Below the pieces are notes generated by a model that was given only the letters and a program-made list of their open reading frames with translations, was not told the DNA's origin and made no database searches. This document shows, one piece after another, positions 42,334-52,231 of a DNA stretch of 64,000 bases; position 1 is the stretch's first letter; each line of letters opens with the position of its first letter. The translations under genes and the position numbers were made by a program. Source of the stretch: Chitinophagales bacterium (GTDB lineage Bacteria > Bacteroidota > Bacteroidia > Chitinophagales > Chitinophagaceae); the NCBI GenBank assembly GCA_015654595.1, contig JAATGQ010000103.1:21173-85172 (forward strand). Reading direction: 5' to 3'.

Positions 42334-45300
42334 GGTTTTTTATTAAAAAAGGTGATCCGGCATCCCAGTGCATAGGTTCGGTTAACCGGTATTCCCAGGA
42401 TCTGATCCGGATCGACACCGGCATGGTTGGCCTTCCAGAGGAGGGCGACATTGCTGATGTTGAGGTAGAGGATCATGGGTGTTTTCTTTTGTCCCGACAG
42501 CAGGCTATAAGCCAGCCGCAGGTCCTGTAGACGGACAGCGGCGCCGCTGGTGACCAGGTCACTGCTATAACCGTAAAATACATCCCTGTTAGGGTTGAGT
42601 ACCGATGGCATCGAAGGAACGGTTGTATACATCTCATTGCCGGGCGTTTGCCAGCGGCGGGCGTAGTCTTTGTCTCCATGCGACTGGCCAAGGAGCAGGT
42701 CGGTCCAGTCGATAGTGGGCAGCCGGATGGAATAGCCGCCTTTGAAAGTGACACCGGCATCCAGCTCCCAGTTTTTATAACGGATGCTGTTCCAGCAGCT
42801 GCCATAGAGCGTTGGCAGGGCGCTGCCATTGTATACGATGGCGCCGCCGGAGTCCGCCATGATGGTACTATAGTCCTTACTGACCTGTCCATGTAGGTAG
42901 CCTTGGGGATCACCGCTGTCGTGTTCGAGACCGGCGCTCTTGTAGCTGTAGACGCCGTCCGGCGCATGGCCAACTTTTGGATAGAGGCCAGTGACGTAGT
43001 TGTCTGGTCTTAGCGGCGTATAACCGTACTTGCTTACGATGTCTTTTACAAAGCTGAACAGCAGCGTTGTCTGGACGATCACCTTTTTGTTGACGGGAAC
43101 GATCGTCAGCTGTACGTCTATGCCATGTCCCTTTATCCCGGCGCTGGGTGCGAGCATGGAAGGATAGCCTGCTGAGGGAGCCAGGCTGTCCTGGCCGAGG
43201 AGATTGCTGGCTTGTTTGTGATAAAGATCTATGGTACCATATAGGGCGCCGAGCGAATCTTTCCGACTGCGGAAGAAGGAGAACTGGAGGCCGGTGTTGA
43301 TGAGCATGACCCGCTCCCATTCCGGGGCGACGTCAGGGGGATTGGAAATGGCTAGCTGCGGATTGCCATAAACGTTGTTACCCAGGGGGTTTACGGTCAG
43401 CCAGGAGACGCGGTTGCTGACGTTGCCGTTACAGCCTATCGCAAACTTCCATTGCAGGACAGGTGCATGTTTCCGGCGGTTGTTGAGGATATTGACGGTA
43501 GCGCCTGCCGACCAGAAGGGCGCCCATTTGTGAGGGTCCTGTACGCCCATAAAGTTGGAGGCGTCGAGCCGGCCGGTGGCAAACACCGAATAGTAGTGAT
43601 TGATATAGTAGGCGCTGGCAAAGGTGGAAAGATAGCGTTCGTCCTGTTGCAGCGCCGCGTCGAGGTCGGGTATCGACATGGCCTGGCCCGTGCTGGTGGT
43701 ATAGACGGTGTTATAGTCTATCAGCGCGGGATTGTTTCGTCCATAGTCGTATTCCTGGTGGCTCATGCCCTGGGTTGTGGTGCTGCTGACTTCTGTGCCG
43801 GCATAGACCATCCAGTCGTACTTCCGGACCCGCGTCTTGTGCCATGTCAGTTGCAGACGGGCATCGTAACTGTTGCGGGTCGTATCGGTCCGGTAGAGGA
43901 TAGGACCATAAGGTATGTTATTCGTTGTAGCGGCCCCATTGGTTTGCGAAAAGAGATTGACCAGGTTTCTGACGTAGAAGCTATTCTGATCATAAAGCGT
44001 ATTGTCGGTCGACCAGGATTTGAATACCTGGCCAAAGGCCGCAAGGGACAGATTATTGTGTAACTGCCAGGTCAGACCTGCCTGTACATAGCCGGCATAG
44101 CGATTGGTCTGTTGATCGGCCAGGGCCAACTCTTGTAAAGGACGCAGTCTCCAATCATAAAAAGCGCCATGGCCCACGGTATCGAGGAAGTTGTTGTTGT
44201 AGAGATAGTTGATCGCATTGTATTGCCCGCCGCTGCCCTTCAGGGAAGCATAGGTATAGCCGCCGGGGATGGTGCCGGTATTGTTGTTACGCGTTTGCAG
44301 AGAAACCAGGTTGGCGGTCAGGATCGTCTCCAGCTTGTTGGTAAAAGGATGCGCGGTATAGCTGCCGTGCAGCGTAAACCGCTCGTAGCTGTTGCGGGTA
44401 TAACTGGTGGGGTTGTAATCATACCCGACGGATACGTCGTAGTGATGGTCGGCGGAGTCGCCTTCGCTAAAGCTGAGGTGCGCCTGCCGGATGATAGCCG
44501 TTTGGTAGAAGTAGCGTTTAAGATCATCCAGGGTACTGTGCTGCTGCAGGCGGTTGATCATTTGCTGGCCAAGGCCTTTATCGAGCGTACCGGTCGATTC
44601 CTGTTGGAGGATGGACAGGATGGGGCTTGAAGGGAAGTTGATCGTGTTGAAATAGTTGTATTTCTGATAGAAGCCGGAGTTGAAGATCTGCGTTTCAAAA
44701 TCCGCGTATTGGCGGGGTGTCATCCAGCGAAGGGTGGACAGGTCGGGTTTTGGAACGACGATAGTATTGAGCGTAAACGTATAGTGGGGCGTCTGGCTAT
44801 AGCTCCCGGCAGCGGTGGAGTAGAGCAGGATGCCGTTGGCGGATCGAAGCCCATAGATATTGGTGGCGCCGACGTCTTTTAGTGCATAGCTTGTTTGGAT
44901 ATCATTTGGGTTCAGGTCAGAGGGGTTGCCGGGATAGGGGAATTTGTCGACCACCATCTGCGGGTCGTGTTTGCCGTAGAAGGTGCTCCATCCTCGTATC
45001 GTGATGCCGCTGGATTGGTTGGAAGGCGTTCCTTGTACGAGGCCGTTCATATAATGGATGACCCGGTCCGTCAGGCCTGTACTCACCAGGTCGTTTATTT
45101 TTGTGCTGTCGACGACACTCACGGAGACGGGCAGGCCAAACTTTGGAAAGACCAGTATCCCGTTGGGCAATACTTCTGTCACTGTCATCTGGCTTGGGCT
45201 GATCGCAACGACAATATCGATCTGGCAGCGGTTGTCGATGGGCACTTCTTTGGTAACGATATTGACGCCGCCGACTTCGAGGGTGACGCCATTGGGTGTT

Positions 45301-45743
45301 TTTCGAAGACGATAGTTTCCTGCTTCGTTGGTTATCGTGCAGCGAGAGGTGCCTTTTATGCAAACCGTTACGCTGGTGAGCGGGCGGCCCAGGCTATCGG
45401 TTATCTTTCCTGTGATGGGTTTTGTCGGGTCATTGATGATATCGACAAAAGTTCCGGTGCCATTTCTATAGGGAGCTGTTTTGTAGCTGAGGGGTAGATC
45501 GGCAAACAGGACGTCGAGTGCTTGCAACAGAGTGAGGTCTTTTACTTTTAAGTCGACATAGGGGTTTGGCATTTCTTCTGGCAGCGAAAAAGCGTAGCTT
45601 GTGTCGGCGCGAAAGACGGCATAGATCACGACTTCCAGCGGCGTGTGCTTGAACTCGAGGCTGAGTTTCTTTTGTTGTGCAAGAACTGTGTTACCGGTCA
45701 GCAATAGCAGACCGGAGACTACAATCAGGAGCGCTACTCTCAT
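42330..45743 (-). CDS. SusC/RagA-family TonB-dependent transporter with STN domain
   Basis: 1137 residues from the ATG at 45743 (signal peptide VALLIVVSGLLLLTGNTVLAQ). Domains in order: STN (LEFKHTPLEVVIYAVFRADTSY), carboxypeptidase-like beta sandwich (ITGKITDSLGRPLTSVTVCIKGT), plug (GITIRGWSTFYGKHDPQMVVDKFPYPG, KDVGATNIYGLRSANGILL), then a beta-barrel to the C-terminus. The STN domain signals through the FecR protein encoded upstream. It forms the outer-membrane importer with SusD. The Cys-bearing carboxypeptidase-like domain (SVTVCIKGTSRCTITNE) is a little unusual. Confidence 0.93.
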   Translation of the reverse strand: MRVALLIVVSGLLLLTGNTVLAQQKKLSLEFKHTPLEVVIYAVFRADTSYAFSLPEEMPNPYVDLKVKDLTLLQALDVLFADLPLSYKTAPYRNGTGTFVDIINDPTKPITGKITDSLGRPLTSVTVCIKGTSRCTITNEAGNYRLRKTPNGVTLEVGGVNIVTKEVPIDNRCQIDIVVAISPSQMTVTEVLPNGILVFPKFGLPVSVSVVDSTKINDLVSTGLTDRVIHYMNGLVQGTPSNQSSGITIRGWSTFYGKHDPQMVVDKFPYPGNPSDLNPNDIQTSYALKDVGATNIYGLRSANGILLYSTAAGSYSQTPHYTFTLNTIVVPKPDLSTLRWMTPRQYADFETQIFNSGFYQKYNYFNTINFPSSPILSILQQESTGTLDKGLGQQMINRLQQHSTLDDLKRYFYQTAIIRQAHLSFSEGDSADHHYDVSVGYDYNPTSYTRNSYERFTLHGSYTAHPFTNKLETILTANLVSLQTRNNNTGTIPGGYTYASLKGSGGQYNAINYLYNNNFLDTVGHGAFYDWRLRPLQELALADQQTNRYAGYVQAGLTWQLHNNLSLAAFGQVFKSWSTDNTLYDQNSFYVRNLVNLFSQTNGAATTNNIPYGPILYRTDTTRNSYDARLQLTWHKTRVRKYDWMVYAGTEVSSTTTQGMSHQEYDYGRNNPALIDYNTVYTTSTGQAMSIPDLDAALQQDERYLSTFASAYYINHYYSVFATGRLDASNFMGVQDPHKWAPFWSAGATVNILNNRRKHAPVLQWKFAIGCNGNVSNRVSWLTVNPLGNNVYGNPQLAISNPPDVAPEWERVMLINTGLQFSFFRSRKDSLGALYGTIDLYHKQASNLLGQDSLAPSAGYPSMLAPSAGIKGHGIDVQLTIVPVNKKVIVQTTLLFSFVKDIVSKYGYTPLRPDNYVTGLYPKVGHAPDGVYSYKSAGLEHDSGDPQGYLHGQVSKDYSTIMADSGGAIVYNGSALPTLYGSCWNSIRYKNWELDAGVTFKGGYSIRLPTIDWTDLLLGQSHGDKDYARRWQTPGNEMYTTVPSMPSVLNPNRDVFYGYSSDLVTSGAAVRLQDLRLAYSLLSGQKKTPMILYLNISNVALLWKANHAGVDPDQILGIPVNRTYALGCRITFFNKKP

Positions 45744-45842
45744 AAACCTTTTGGACTGGTATGTTTTGGTAATAGACAAGCAAAGGAAAGTCCGGTCCGC
45801 GTTTGGAGGACCGGACACAGGTTCAATGATTACGGCGGCTGA

Positions 45843-46973
45843 TCAGCGCCCGGCTTTGATCCAAACGGTGTCGGGCGAAATATGTTGATAATGTGCATTT
45901 AATTGGGTGGTCATATGTTTTAGAATATCGTCTATCGACAAGTTGCGGGGGCACTCGAAGGAGACCTTGCCGGTCACTGCATCGGGGTTGAGGAGCACTA
46001 TCTTTTTCCAGCGGCTCAGCTCTTTTAATACGTTGTTGACGCTTTCCTGGTGAAACTCAAACCATTCCTTTTCTCTTTCCCAGGGCTGCGCTTCGGCAAC
46101 TTCTGCTATATCCTTTATATCGGAGCTGCCGTTGGCGTAAAGTTCGTAGACGTGGCCGGCGGTAAGCATGGCATTCCTGTTTCGACCGATGATGTGCAGC
46201 TTACCTGAAAAGAGCGTGGTCCGGATGACCGAATCATCCGGGTAGGCGCTTACGGTAAAGTTTGTTCCTTCGGCAATGATGGTCAACGTGCTGTCGGCCA
46301 TGGCCTTCTTCATGATGTCGGAGGGTTCCACTTGTACCCGAAAGTCCTGCACGGATAATTGTTTATCGTTCAGGATGTGCCTTACTTCGAAATTGCCCTT
46401 TCCCGACAGGCTCACCTGTCGGGTGTGGCTGGCAAAGCTTGTCGGAAACTGCAGCTTTGACGAAGGTCCCAGCCTTGCGATGCTTCCTTCTGAAAACAAG
46501 ACGGTATCAGTCCGTCCTTTTGCGGTGCTCATGGTATAGACGGCATCGGTAAAGATTAGTCCTTCTTCTGATGCAGGTCTGCCTTTCGCAGGTTTTGCAG
46601 AGGCGGCTGTTCCGGTTGCGGAGGTTGGTTTGTCTGGCCAGAGAATATAGACCAGCCAGCCCAGCAAAAAGACGGCAGCGATCTTTGCTGCGCCCCAGGC
46701 AGCCATCCGGATAATCTTTGACTTACTGGCTTCTTTCTCTTCCCGGACAAGCTGGCGTTTTTTGAGAAGGGCCAGACCTTCTTCTACATCGATGCTATTG
46801 AACCACTCCCATCGTTCGTAAAAGGTAGAGGGGTCATCCAGTTCATCCAGGAAAAGTCGGTTTTCTTCCGAATGGTCGCGCCATTCGATCAGTTTTTCTT
46901 TGTTTTGAGGGGTCAGCTCTCCCTGTAAATAAAGGAAGAGCAGATGCATAGTCTCATTATTTAGCTGAAACAT
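45843..46973 (-). CDS. FecR-family anti-sigma factor
   Basis: 376 residues: an N-terminal cytosolic sigma-binding part (about 1-90), one helix at 91-112 (AAWGAAKIAAVFLLGWLVYI), then a periplasmic FecR domain (VLFSEGSIARLGPSSKLQFP, VSLSGKGNFEVRH, IIAEGTNFTVSAY, TTLFSGKLHI) and a C-terminal STN-like region (VNNVLKELSRWKKIVL). It transmits the transporter signal to the ECF sigma factor encoded upstream and lies 86 bp after it. Confidence 0.9.
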   Translation of the reverse strand: MFQLNNETMHLLFLYLQGELTPQNKEKLIEWRDHSEENRLFLDELDDPSTFYERWEWFNSIDVEEGLALLKKRQLVREEKEASKSKIIRMAAWGAAKIAAVFLLGWLVYILWPDKPTSATGTAASAKPAKGRPASEEGLIFTDAVYTMSTAKGRTDTVLFSEGSIARLGPSSKLQFPTSFASHTRQVSLSGKGNFEVRHILNDKQLSVQDFRVQVEPSDIMKKAMADSTLTIIAEGTNFTVSAYPDDSVIRTTLFSGKLHIIGRNRNAMLTAGHVYELYANGSSDIKDIAEVAEAQPWEREKEWFEFHQESVNNVLKELSRWKKIVLLNPDAVTGKVSFECPRNLSIDDILKHMTTQLNAHYQHISPDTVWIKAGR

Positions 46974-47059
46974 GTCTTTTGATTTGGTTAACAGGTAAGG
47001 TTTACAATTTTATAAAGCGACAAAAAGAATCAAAACCCGATTTTTTCGACTAGGGATTT

Positions 47060-47671
47060 TCACTTACCTGCGCATTTTTTTAATACCAGACTGATGATAA
47101 CGATGATCACGATAAACAGGAACATGTTCAGTCTTTCCTGGAAGGCCTTTCTCAATCTGTTCAGGGCATTGTTTTTCGTATCGTGTACGCTGCTTTCGTT
47201 GATGTTCCTTTCTTTTGCGATCTGCCGGGCGGTCTTGTTATTCAAATAGATATCGATCAGTGTAGACTGGCTTTTGGGAGGAAGTTTTGGCATTTCCTCT
47301 TTCAGGAACTGCATGAATTCGGCCATGCCTTCGTCCATAGGCAGGCCATCTACTCTTCGTTCCAGCTCTACCGTATCCTGCTGAGACATCCAGTAGAAGA
47401 ATTTCTTATCCCTTCTTTTTTGAACACTTAGTTTCCTTAAGAAATCAATACAATCAAAGCCAATGGTTTTGTAAAGTATTTTTCCGGCGGATTCCAGGTT
47501 ACTGAAGTCAACTCTTTTTGCCTGCAATTCAAGAAAAGCATCGGCAACGATAATTGTTGCGACGTCCCTGTCTTGTATAATCCTTTCGGCAAAAAACACC
47601 AGACGCGGATAGAGTTGCTTAAAGGCGTGTTCGAAAGGGTCAGGATTTGCTCCTTTCACATACTCGGACAT
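47060..47671 (-). CDS. ECF sigma factor with C-terminal membrane helix
   Basis: 203 residues. Region 2 (FKQLYPRLVFFAERIIQDRDVATIIVADAFLEL, SAGKILYKTIGFDCIDFLRK) and region 4 (LPPKSQSTLIDIYLNNKTARQIAKERNINESSVHDTKNNALNRLRKAF) are clear. After region 4, residues about 181-197 (LNMFLFIVIIVIISLVL) form a hydrophobic segment ending in KKCAGK, so the protein may be membrane-tethered. It should switch on the fecR-susC-susD genes downstream in response to the transporter's ligand. Confidence 0.9.
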   Translation of the reverse strand: MSEYVKGANPDPFEHAFKQLYPRLVFFAERIIQDRDVATIIVADAFLELQAKRVDFSNLESAGKILYKTIGFDCIDFLRKLSVQKRRDKKFFYWMSQQDTVELERRVDGLPMDEGMAEFMQFLKEEMPKLPPKSQSTLIDIYLNNKTARQIAKERNINESSVHDTKNNALNRLRKAFQERLNMFLFIVIIVIISLVLKKCAGK

Positions 47672-48096
47672 GTTTTCTTTTTTATTTTAATAATAAAGGG
47701 ATACACAGCAACTTTTCTTGAGGCTGCGAGGATAAGGCGCAAATATTAAGCAAAAGGAGAAGGATGCAGGTTATGGTTACTGTAACAGGATGAGATCTTG
47801 ATACTCTTTATTTCATCAACGAAAAACCTACCTAAAAACCCGATTTTATTTTGAATTATTTTTTAAACCTTTTCGTAAAACCGCCACCCAGACGTCGTTT
47901 CCGCCATTTCGTCCTTTTGGTGAATGGACAACAAGTTAGTAAGCTTTGTTCAATTCAGCTACCGTAGAAGTACGTATTATTTTCTCATCCATTGATACGA
48001 GCTGTTCGTGTATTTAACTAATTGGTTGGTCCGATTTTTATTCCGACAATTTTCTTTGGGGGGCAAAACGAGTATCTTCGGACAAATGCTTGCACG
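47672..48096. other. 425-bp divergent intergenic region
   Basis: AT-rich spacer between the divergent sigma-factor and GH116 genes; no credible gene. A TATCTTCG box (48073-48080) close to the -7 consensus lies 16 bp before the GH116 start. TAATATTTG on the minus strand near 47748-47740 is a weak candidate for the sigma-factor promoter. No convincing -33 elements. Confidence 0.5.
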
Positions 48097-50595
48097 ATGA
48101 AAAGACTCTTTCTGTTGCTATTAAGCTGCATCGGCTACTCTTCTTCTTTTTGCCAGGGTCATGATTTCGACGGTCCATACAACGGCGCAAATCTGCAAAG
48201 GGTTGCCTTTCCGATCGGAGGCATTGGCGCGGGGATGTTTTGCCTGGAAGGAACGGGAGCGATCTCGCATTTTTCGGTCCGGAATAAACCGGATATGTTT
48301 AATGAACCAAAACTCTTTGCTGCGATTACGATAAAGGATCGTCCGGGAAATGCTCGGGTTCTTGAGGGCCCGGTGCCGGACTGGAAGAAGTTTGGACAGC
48401 CGGATGCTGCGATTGGCGACCCTGGCAGAACCTGGGGGCTTGCTCGTTTTAAAGAGGCAAGTTTTGCCGCTAACTTTCCTTTCGCTGAAGTATATCTACA
48501 GGATACACATCTGGCGCTGGCTGTTACGATTACGGGTTGGAGTCCTTTTATCCCAACGGATGCGGATAACTCGAGTCTGCCGGTGGGCGGGTTGGAATAT
48601 CATTTTAAGAACACGGGTAAGGAAACACTGACGTATATCTTTTCCTATAACAGCCGGAATATCATGGCGATCGATGGGGCGAAGGGCGCGACTTCGATAC
48701 GGTCCTTTGATAAGGGATTTATCTTATCGCAGGCGGGCACGGATTCGTTGCCGGAGCAGCAGGGAGACTTTGCGATCTTTACGGATGATCCGGGGGTGGT
48801 CGTAAATCATTGTTGGTTTCGGAGCGGCTGGTTTGATCCTTTGACCCGCACCTGGGATGATATTGAAAATGGGCTTATAAAAGATAATGCGCCGCAGCCG
48901 GATGCGCGTGGCGCTTCGATACAGGTTCCTTTTACCTTAAAGCCGGGTGAAGAAAAGAATATCCGGGTGATGATGGCCTGGTATGTGCCGAATACGAATT
49001 TAAGAATTGGCGCGGATCCCAAAGTCGCCTCGGATAGTACGGTGAGGGATGCCTCCCGGGATCTGCCTTCGCCGTTTCATAAACCCTGGTATAGTAGTAA
49101 ATATAAAAACATAGAGGACATCGCGAATTATTGGCGGGATCATTATGCGTCGTTACGGAAGAACAGCGCGCTTTTCCGGGACGCCTTTTATAATAGTACC
49201 CTGCCGGCGGAAGTCACGGAGGCGGTTGCCGCGAATCTGACCATTCTTAAATCACCCACGGTCCTTCGGCAATACGATGGCCGGCTTTGGTCCTGGGAGG
49301 GTTGCGAGGATACGGTGGGGAGTTGTCCGGGGTCTTGTACGCATGTGTGGAATTATGCACAGGCCTTACCGCATTTGTTTCCTTCTCTCGAGCGAAGCTT
49401 GCGGGCCACGGAATTCTTTGAGGATCAGAATGCGGAGGGTCATCAGCAGTTCCGCGCGGCTTTGCCGATCCGTCCCCAGGCGCATGAATTCTATGCGGCG
49501 GCTGATGGTCAGCTGGGTGGTATCCTGAAAGTTTACCGGGATTGGCGGATCAGCGGCGATAGTGCCTGGCTGCGTGGGTTGTATCCCCGGATGAAACAAA
49601 GCATCGACTATTGTATAAGGACCTGGGATCCACGGCATGACGGGGCCTTGGAAGAGCCGCATCACAACACCTACGACATCGAATTCTGGGGACCGGAAGG
49701 GTTCACGACCTCCTTTTACCTGGGCGCCCTGGAGGCGATGATAAAGATGAGTGATTACCTGGGGGAAGACGAGAGCCTGTATAAGACCTTGTATACGAAG
49801 GGCCGGGCCTTTATTGAATCCAAGCTATATAATGGCGAGTATTTTGATCAGAAGATACAGTGGACGGGGTTGTCGGCGCCAGACCCGGTAGAGGCTTCGA
49901 AGAAGTCTTTTGGCGGGTATTACACGGCTGATGCGCTGGGTGTGCTAAAAGTGGAGGGGCCGAAGTATCAGTATGGCAAGGGTTGTCTTAGCGACGGGGT
50001 GCTTGGGGCCTGGATGACTAGGATCTGCGGCTTGCCGGAGCCTTTTGATACCTCCAAGATCTTGCATCATCTGGAATCTGTTTATAAGTATAACTTCTCT
50101 ACGGATTTATCCGACCATAGTAATCCCCAGCGGACGACGTATGCGCTGGGCAATGAGGGCGGGTTGTTGCTTTGTAGCTGGCCAAAGGGGGGGAAACTGT
50201 CTCTGCCGTTTGGGTACAGTGGGGAAGTTTGGACGGGTATTGAGTACCAGGTTGCTTCGCATCTGATCCTGCATGGCCGCGTTCGCGAAAGCCTCGCGAT
50301 TGTTCAGGCCTGCCGCCGTCGCTATGACGGCCGGGTCCGCAATCCCTTTGACGAATATGAGTGCGGGCACTGGTATGCGCGGGCGATGGCGAGCTATGCG
50401 CTGATCGAGAGCCTGACGGGGGTGAGGTATGACGCGGTGGAGAAGACGCTTTATGTCGATTCCAAGGTTGGAGATTTTACGAGTTTTCTTTCCACAGATA
50501 CCGGTTGGGGGAATGTGGTTTATAAGAATGGGAAGGCGAGTGTGAAGGTGTTCTACGGGAATATACCCCTAGAACATATCATAATAAACAAATAA
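48097..50595 (+). CDS. Exported GH116/DUF608 family glycoside hydrolase, copy 1
   Basis: 832 residues from the ATG at 48097, giving signal peptide FLLLLSCIGYSSSFCQ. The N-terminal beta domain begins FPIGGIGAGMFCLEGTGAISHFS, the C-terminal part is an (alpha/alpha) barrel. By analogy with GBA2-type enzymes the acid/base is likely D633 (CLSDGVLG) and the nucleophile may be E401 (WSWEGCED); the latter is not certain. HHNTYDIEFWGP is strongly conserved with copy 2. GH116 enzymes cleave beta-glucosides or beta-xylosides, including glucosylceramide. Its stop is 4 bp from the stop of hsdM, and its usual GT-C partner is displaced to 57785. Confidence 0.9.
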   Translation: MKRLFLLLLSCIGYSSSFCQGHDFDGPYNGANLQRVAFPIGGIGAGMFCLEGTGAISHFSVRNKPDMFNEPKLFAAITIKDRPGNARVLEGPVPDWKKFGQPDAAIGDPGRTWGLARFKEASFAANFPFAEVYLQDTHLALAVTITGWSPFIPTDADNSSLPVGGLEYHFKNTGKETLTYIFSYNSRNIMAIDGAKGATSIRSFDKGFILSQAGTDSLPEQQGDFAIFTDDPGVVVNHCWFRSGWFDPLTRTWDDIENGLIKDNAPQPDARGASIQVPFTLKPGEEKNIRVMMAWYVPNTNLRIGADPKVASDSTVRDASRDLPSPFHKPWYSSKYKNIEDIANYWRDHYASLRKNSALFRDAFYNSTLPAEVTEAVAANLTILKSPTVLRQYDGRLWSWEGCEDTVGSCPGSCTHVWNYAQALPHLFPSLERSLRATEFFEDQNAEGHQQFRAALPIRPQAHEFYAAADGQLGGILKVYRDWRISGDSAWLRGLYPRMKQSIDYCIRTWDPRHDGALEEPHHNTYDIEFWGPEGFTTSFYLGALEAMIKMSDYLGEDESLYKTLYTKGRAFIESKLYNGEYFDQKIQWTGLSAPDPVEASKKSFGGYYTADALGVLKVEGPKYQYGKGCLSDGVLGAWMTRICGLPEPFDTSKILHHLESVYKYNFSTDLSDHSNPQRTTYALGNEGGLLLCSWPKGGKLSLPFGYSGEVWTGIEYQVASHLILHGRVRESLAIVQACRRRYDGRVRNPFDEYECGHWYARAMASYALIESLTGVRYDAVEKTLYVDSKVGDFTSFLSTDTGWGNVVYKNGKASVKVFYGNIPLEHIIINK

Positions 50596-50599
50596 TTTT

Positions 50600-52231
50600 T
50601 TAAATCGGATCTAATCCTAATTCTTTTAAAAATTCATTGTGCTTGTCTGTATTTTCTTTTATCCGCTCGTTTATCGACTTTAATTCCTTATTGACGCTTT
50701 TCAAGTCAATCCGAACTTCGTCTTCAGACGTGCTTACATATCGGGAGATGTTCAGGTTATATCCATTCTTTTCGATTTCTTCCATAGAGACCCTTCGTGC
50801 ATATTTCTCGATATGCTCTGGTCTAAACTGATAGGTCTCGATAATTTTGCCGATGTGTTCTTCTTCTAAAGAGTTTTGTCTTTTTCCTGGCTTGTACTGT
50901 TCAGCGGCATTGATAAATAATACATCGTCTTGTTTTTTGCATTTCTTCAGCACTAAAATGCAAACAGGGATACCGGTCGAATAGAACAAATTGGGAGGCA
51001 GGCCTATTATCGTATCGATCGAATTTTCCTTTAATAATTTGGTGCGGATCCTCTCCTCGGCGCCGCCACGAAATAATACTCCATGCGGCAATATGATAGC
51101 CATCGTACCTTCCTTTGCTAAAAAGTGAAAACCGTGCAATAAGAATGCAAAGTCAGCGGCCGACTTGGGCGCCAGACCATAGTCCTTGAACCGGAAATCT
51201 TCTCCCAACCTTTCATTAGGCTCCCAACGCAATCTAAAGGGTGGGTTGGCGACAATAGCGTCGAACTCCATTTTTTTGCCGGGGTTCATTTCCTTGAGAA
51301 TATCCCAGTGATTTTCTAATGTATCTCCATGAAATATTTCAAACTCAGTGTCTTTCATGCCATGCAGAAGCATATTCATCCGGGCAAGGTTATAAGTCGT
51401 GATGTTTTTTTCCTGGCCGTATATCTTTCCGATGCTTCCCCCACTCTCTTTCATCCTTTTTCTTACATTCAATAACAAAGAACCAGAACCACAAGCAAAG
51501 TCAAGAACTTTATCCAGCTTCATTTTCTTACCGGTCTTAGGTTCCTGGCTATCCAAAGTCACGATTTCAGAAAGTATAGTAGAGATTTGTTGTGGTGTAT
51601 AAAATTCGCCCGCCTTTTTTCCAGAGCCTGCCGCGAATTCGCCTATCAGATATTCATATGCGTCGCCAAGGGTATCGGAGTCAGCGGAAAATGCGGCTAC
51701 ACCTTCAGCTATTTTCTGGATAATAGTGCAGAGCTTTTTATTTTTATCCGTTTGCGTTTTTCCAAGTTTTTCGGAATACAAATTGATTTCAGAAAAAAGT
51801 CCTTTAAAAACGCTTTCAAACGATTCAGTTTCGATATACTCAAAACCATTGTGCAGCGTCTCAAGCAATGCATCGCTTTGCGTCCGAGCCAGCTCTGTAA
51901 TATTGCTCCACAAAAACTTCGGCTTAATCACATAATGAACCTTCCTTCGCATTTGCTTTTCAAACTCGACTACGTCTGCATCGTTCTCGCTATACCAAAT
52001 CTCCAAAGGAGTCTTTACCTTAAGTTTTGCCATAACAGCATTTGCCGTGTCACCTGGATAGTCTTTCCCTAATTCTTTTTTGGCAGCTTCTTCGTAATTG
52101 AAGGATAAATACCGCAAGAATAAAAAAGAAAGCATATAATCACGGAAATCGTCCGCGTTCATTGCCCCCCGTAGTGTATCTGCTATATTCCAAAGGGTTT
52201 TACCCAGTTGTTGTTGATCTTTTTGTGTCAT
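50600..52231 (-). CDS. hsdM: Type I restriction-modification DNA methyltransferase subunit
   Basis: 543 residues. N-terminal helical domain (LWNIADTLRGAMNADDFRDYML), then the N6-adenine methylase: SAM motif FACGSG (245-250), catalytic NPPF (329-332), and GEFYTPQQIS between the domains. With HsdS it methylates the host site; with HsdR it restricts. Last gene of the operon, overlapping the ATPase gene by 4 bp. AT-richer than the flanking GH116 gene. Confidence 0.97.
   Translation of the reverse strand: MTQKDQQQLGKTLWNIADTLRGAMNADDFRDYMLSFLFLRYLSFNYEEAAKKELGKDYPGDTANAVMAKLKVKTPLEIWYSENDADVVEFEKQMRRKVHYVIKPKFLWSNITELARTQSDALLETLHNGFEYIETESFESVFKGLFSEINLYSEKLGKTQTDKNKKLCTIIQKIAEGVAAFSADSDTLGDAYEYLIGEFAAGSGKKAGEFYTPQQISTILSEIVTLDSQEPKTGKKMKLDKVLDFACGSGSLLLNVRKRMKESGGSIGKIYGQEKNITTYNLARMNMLLHGMKDTEFEIFHGDTLENHWDILKEMNPGKKMEFDAIVANPPFRLRWEPNERLGEDFRFKDYGLAPKSAADFAFLLHGFHFLAKEGTMAIILPHGVLFRGGAEERIRTKLLKENSIDTIIGLPPNLFYSTGIPVCILVLKKCKKQDDVLFINAAEQYKPGKRQNSLEEEHIGKIIETYQFRPEHIEKYARRVSMEEIEKNGYNLNISRYVSTSEDEVRIDLKSVNKELKSINERIKENTDKHNEFLKELGLDPI

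Noticed and set aside
43452..45497. Plus-strand frames of about 200 codons within susC
   Set aside because: Antisense to the transporter; Val/Gly/Ile-rich composition typical of reverse frames here.
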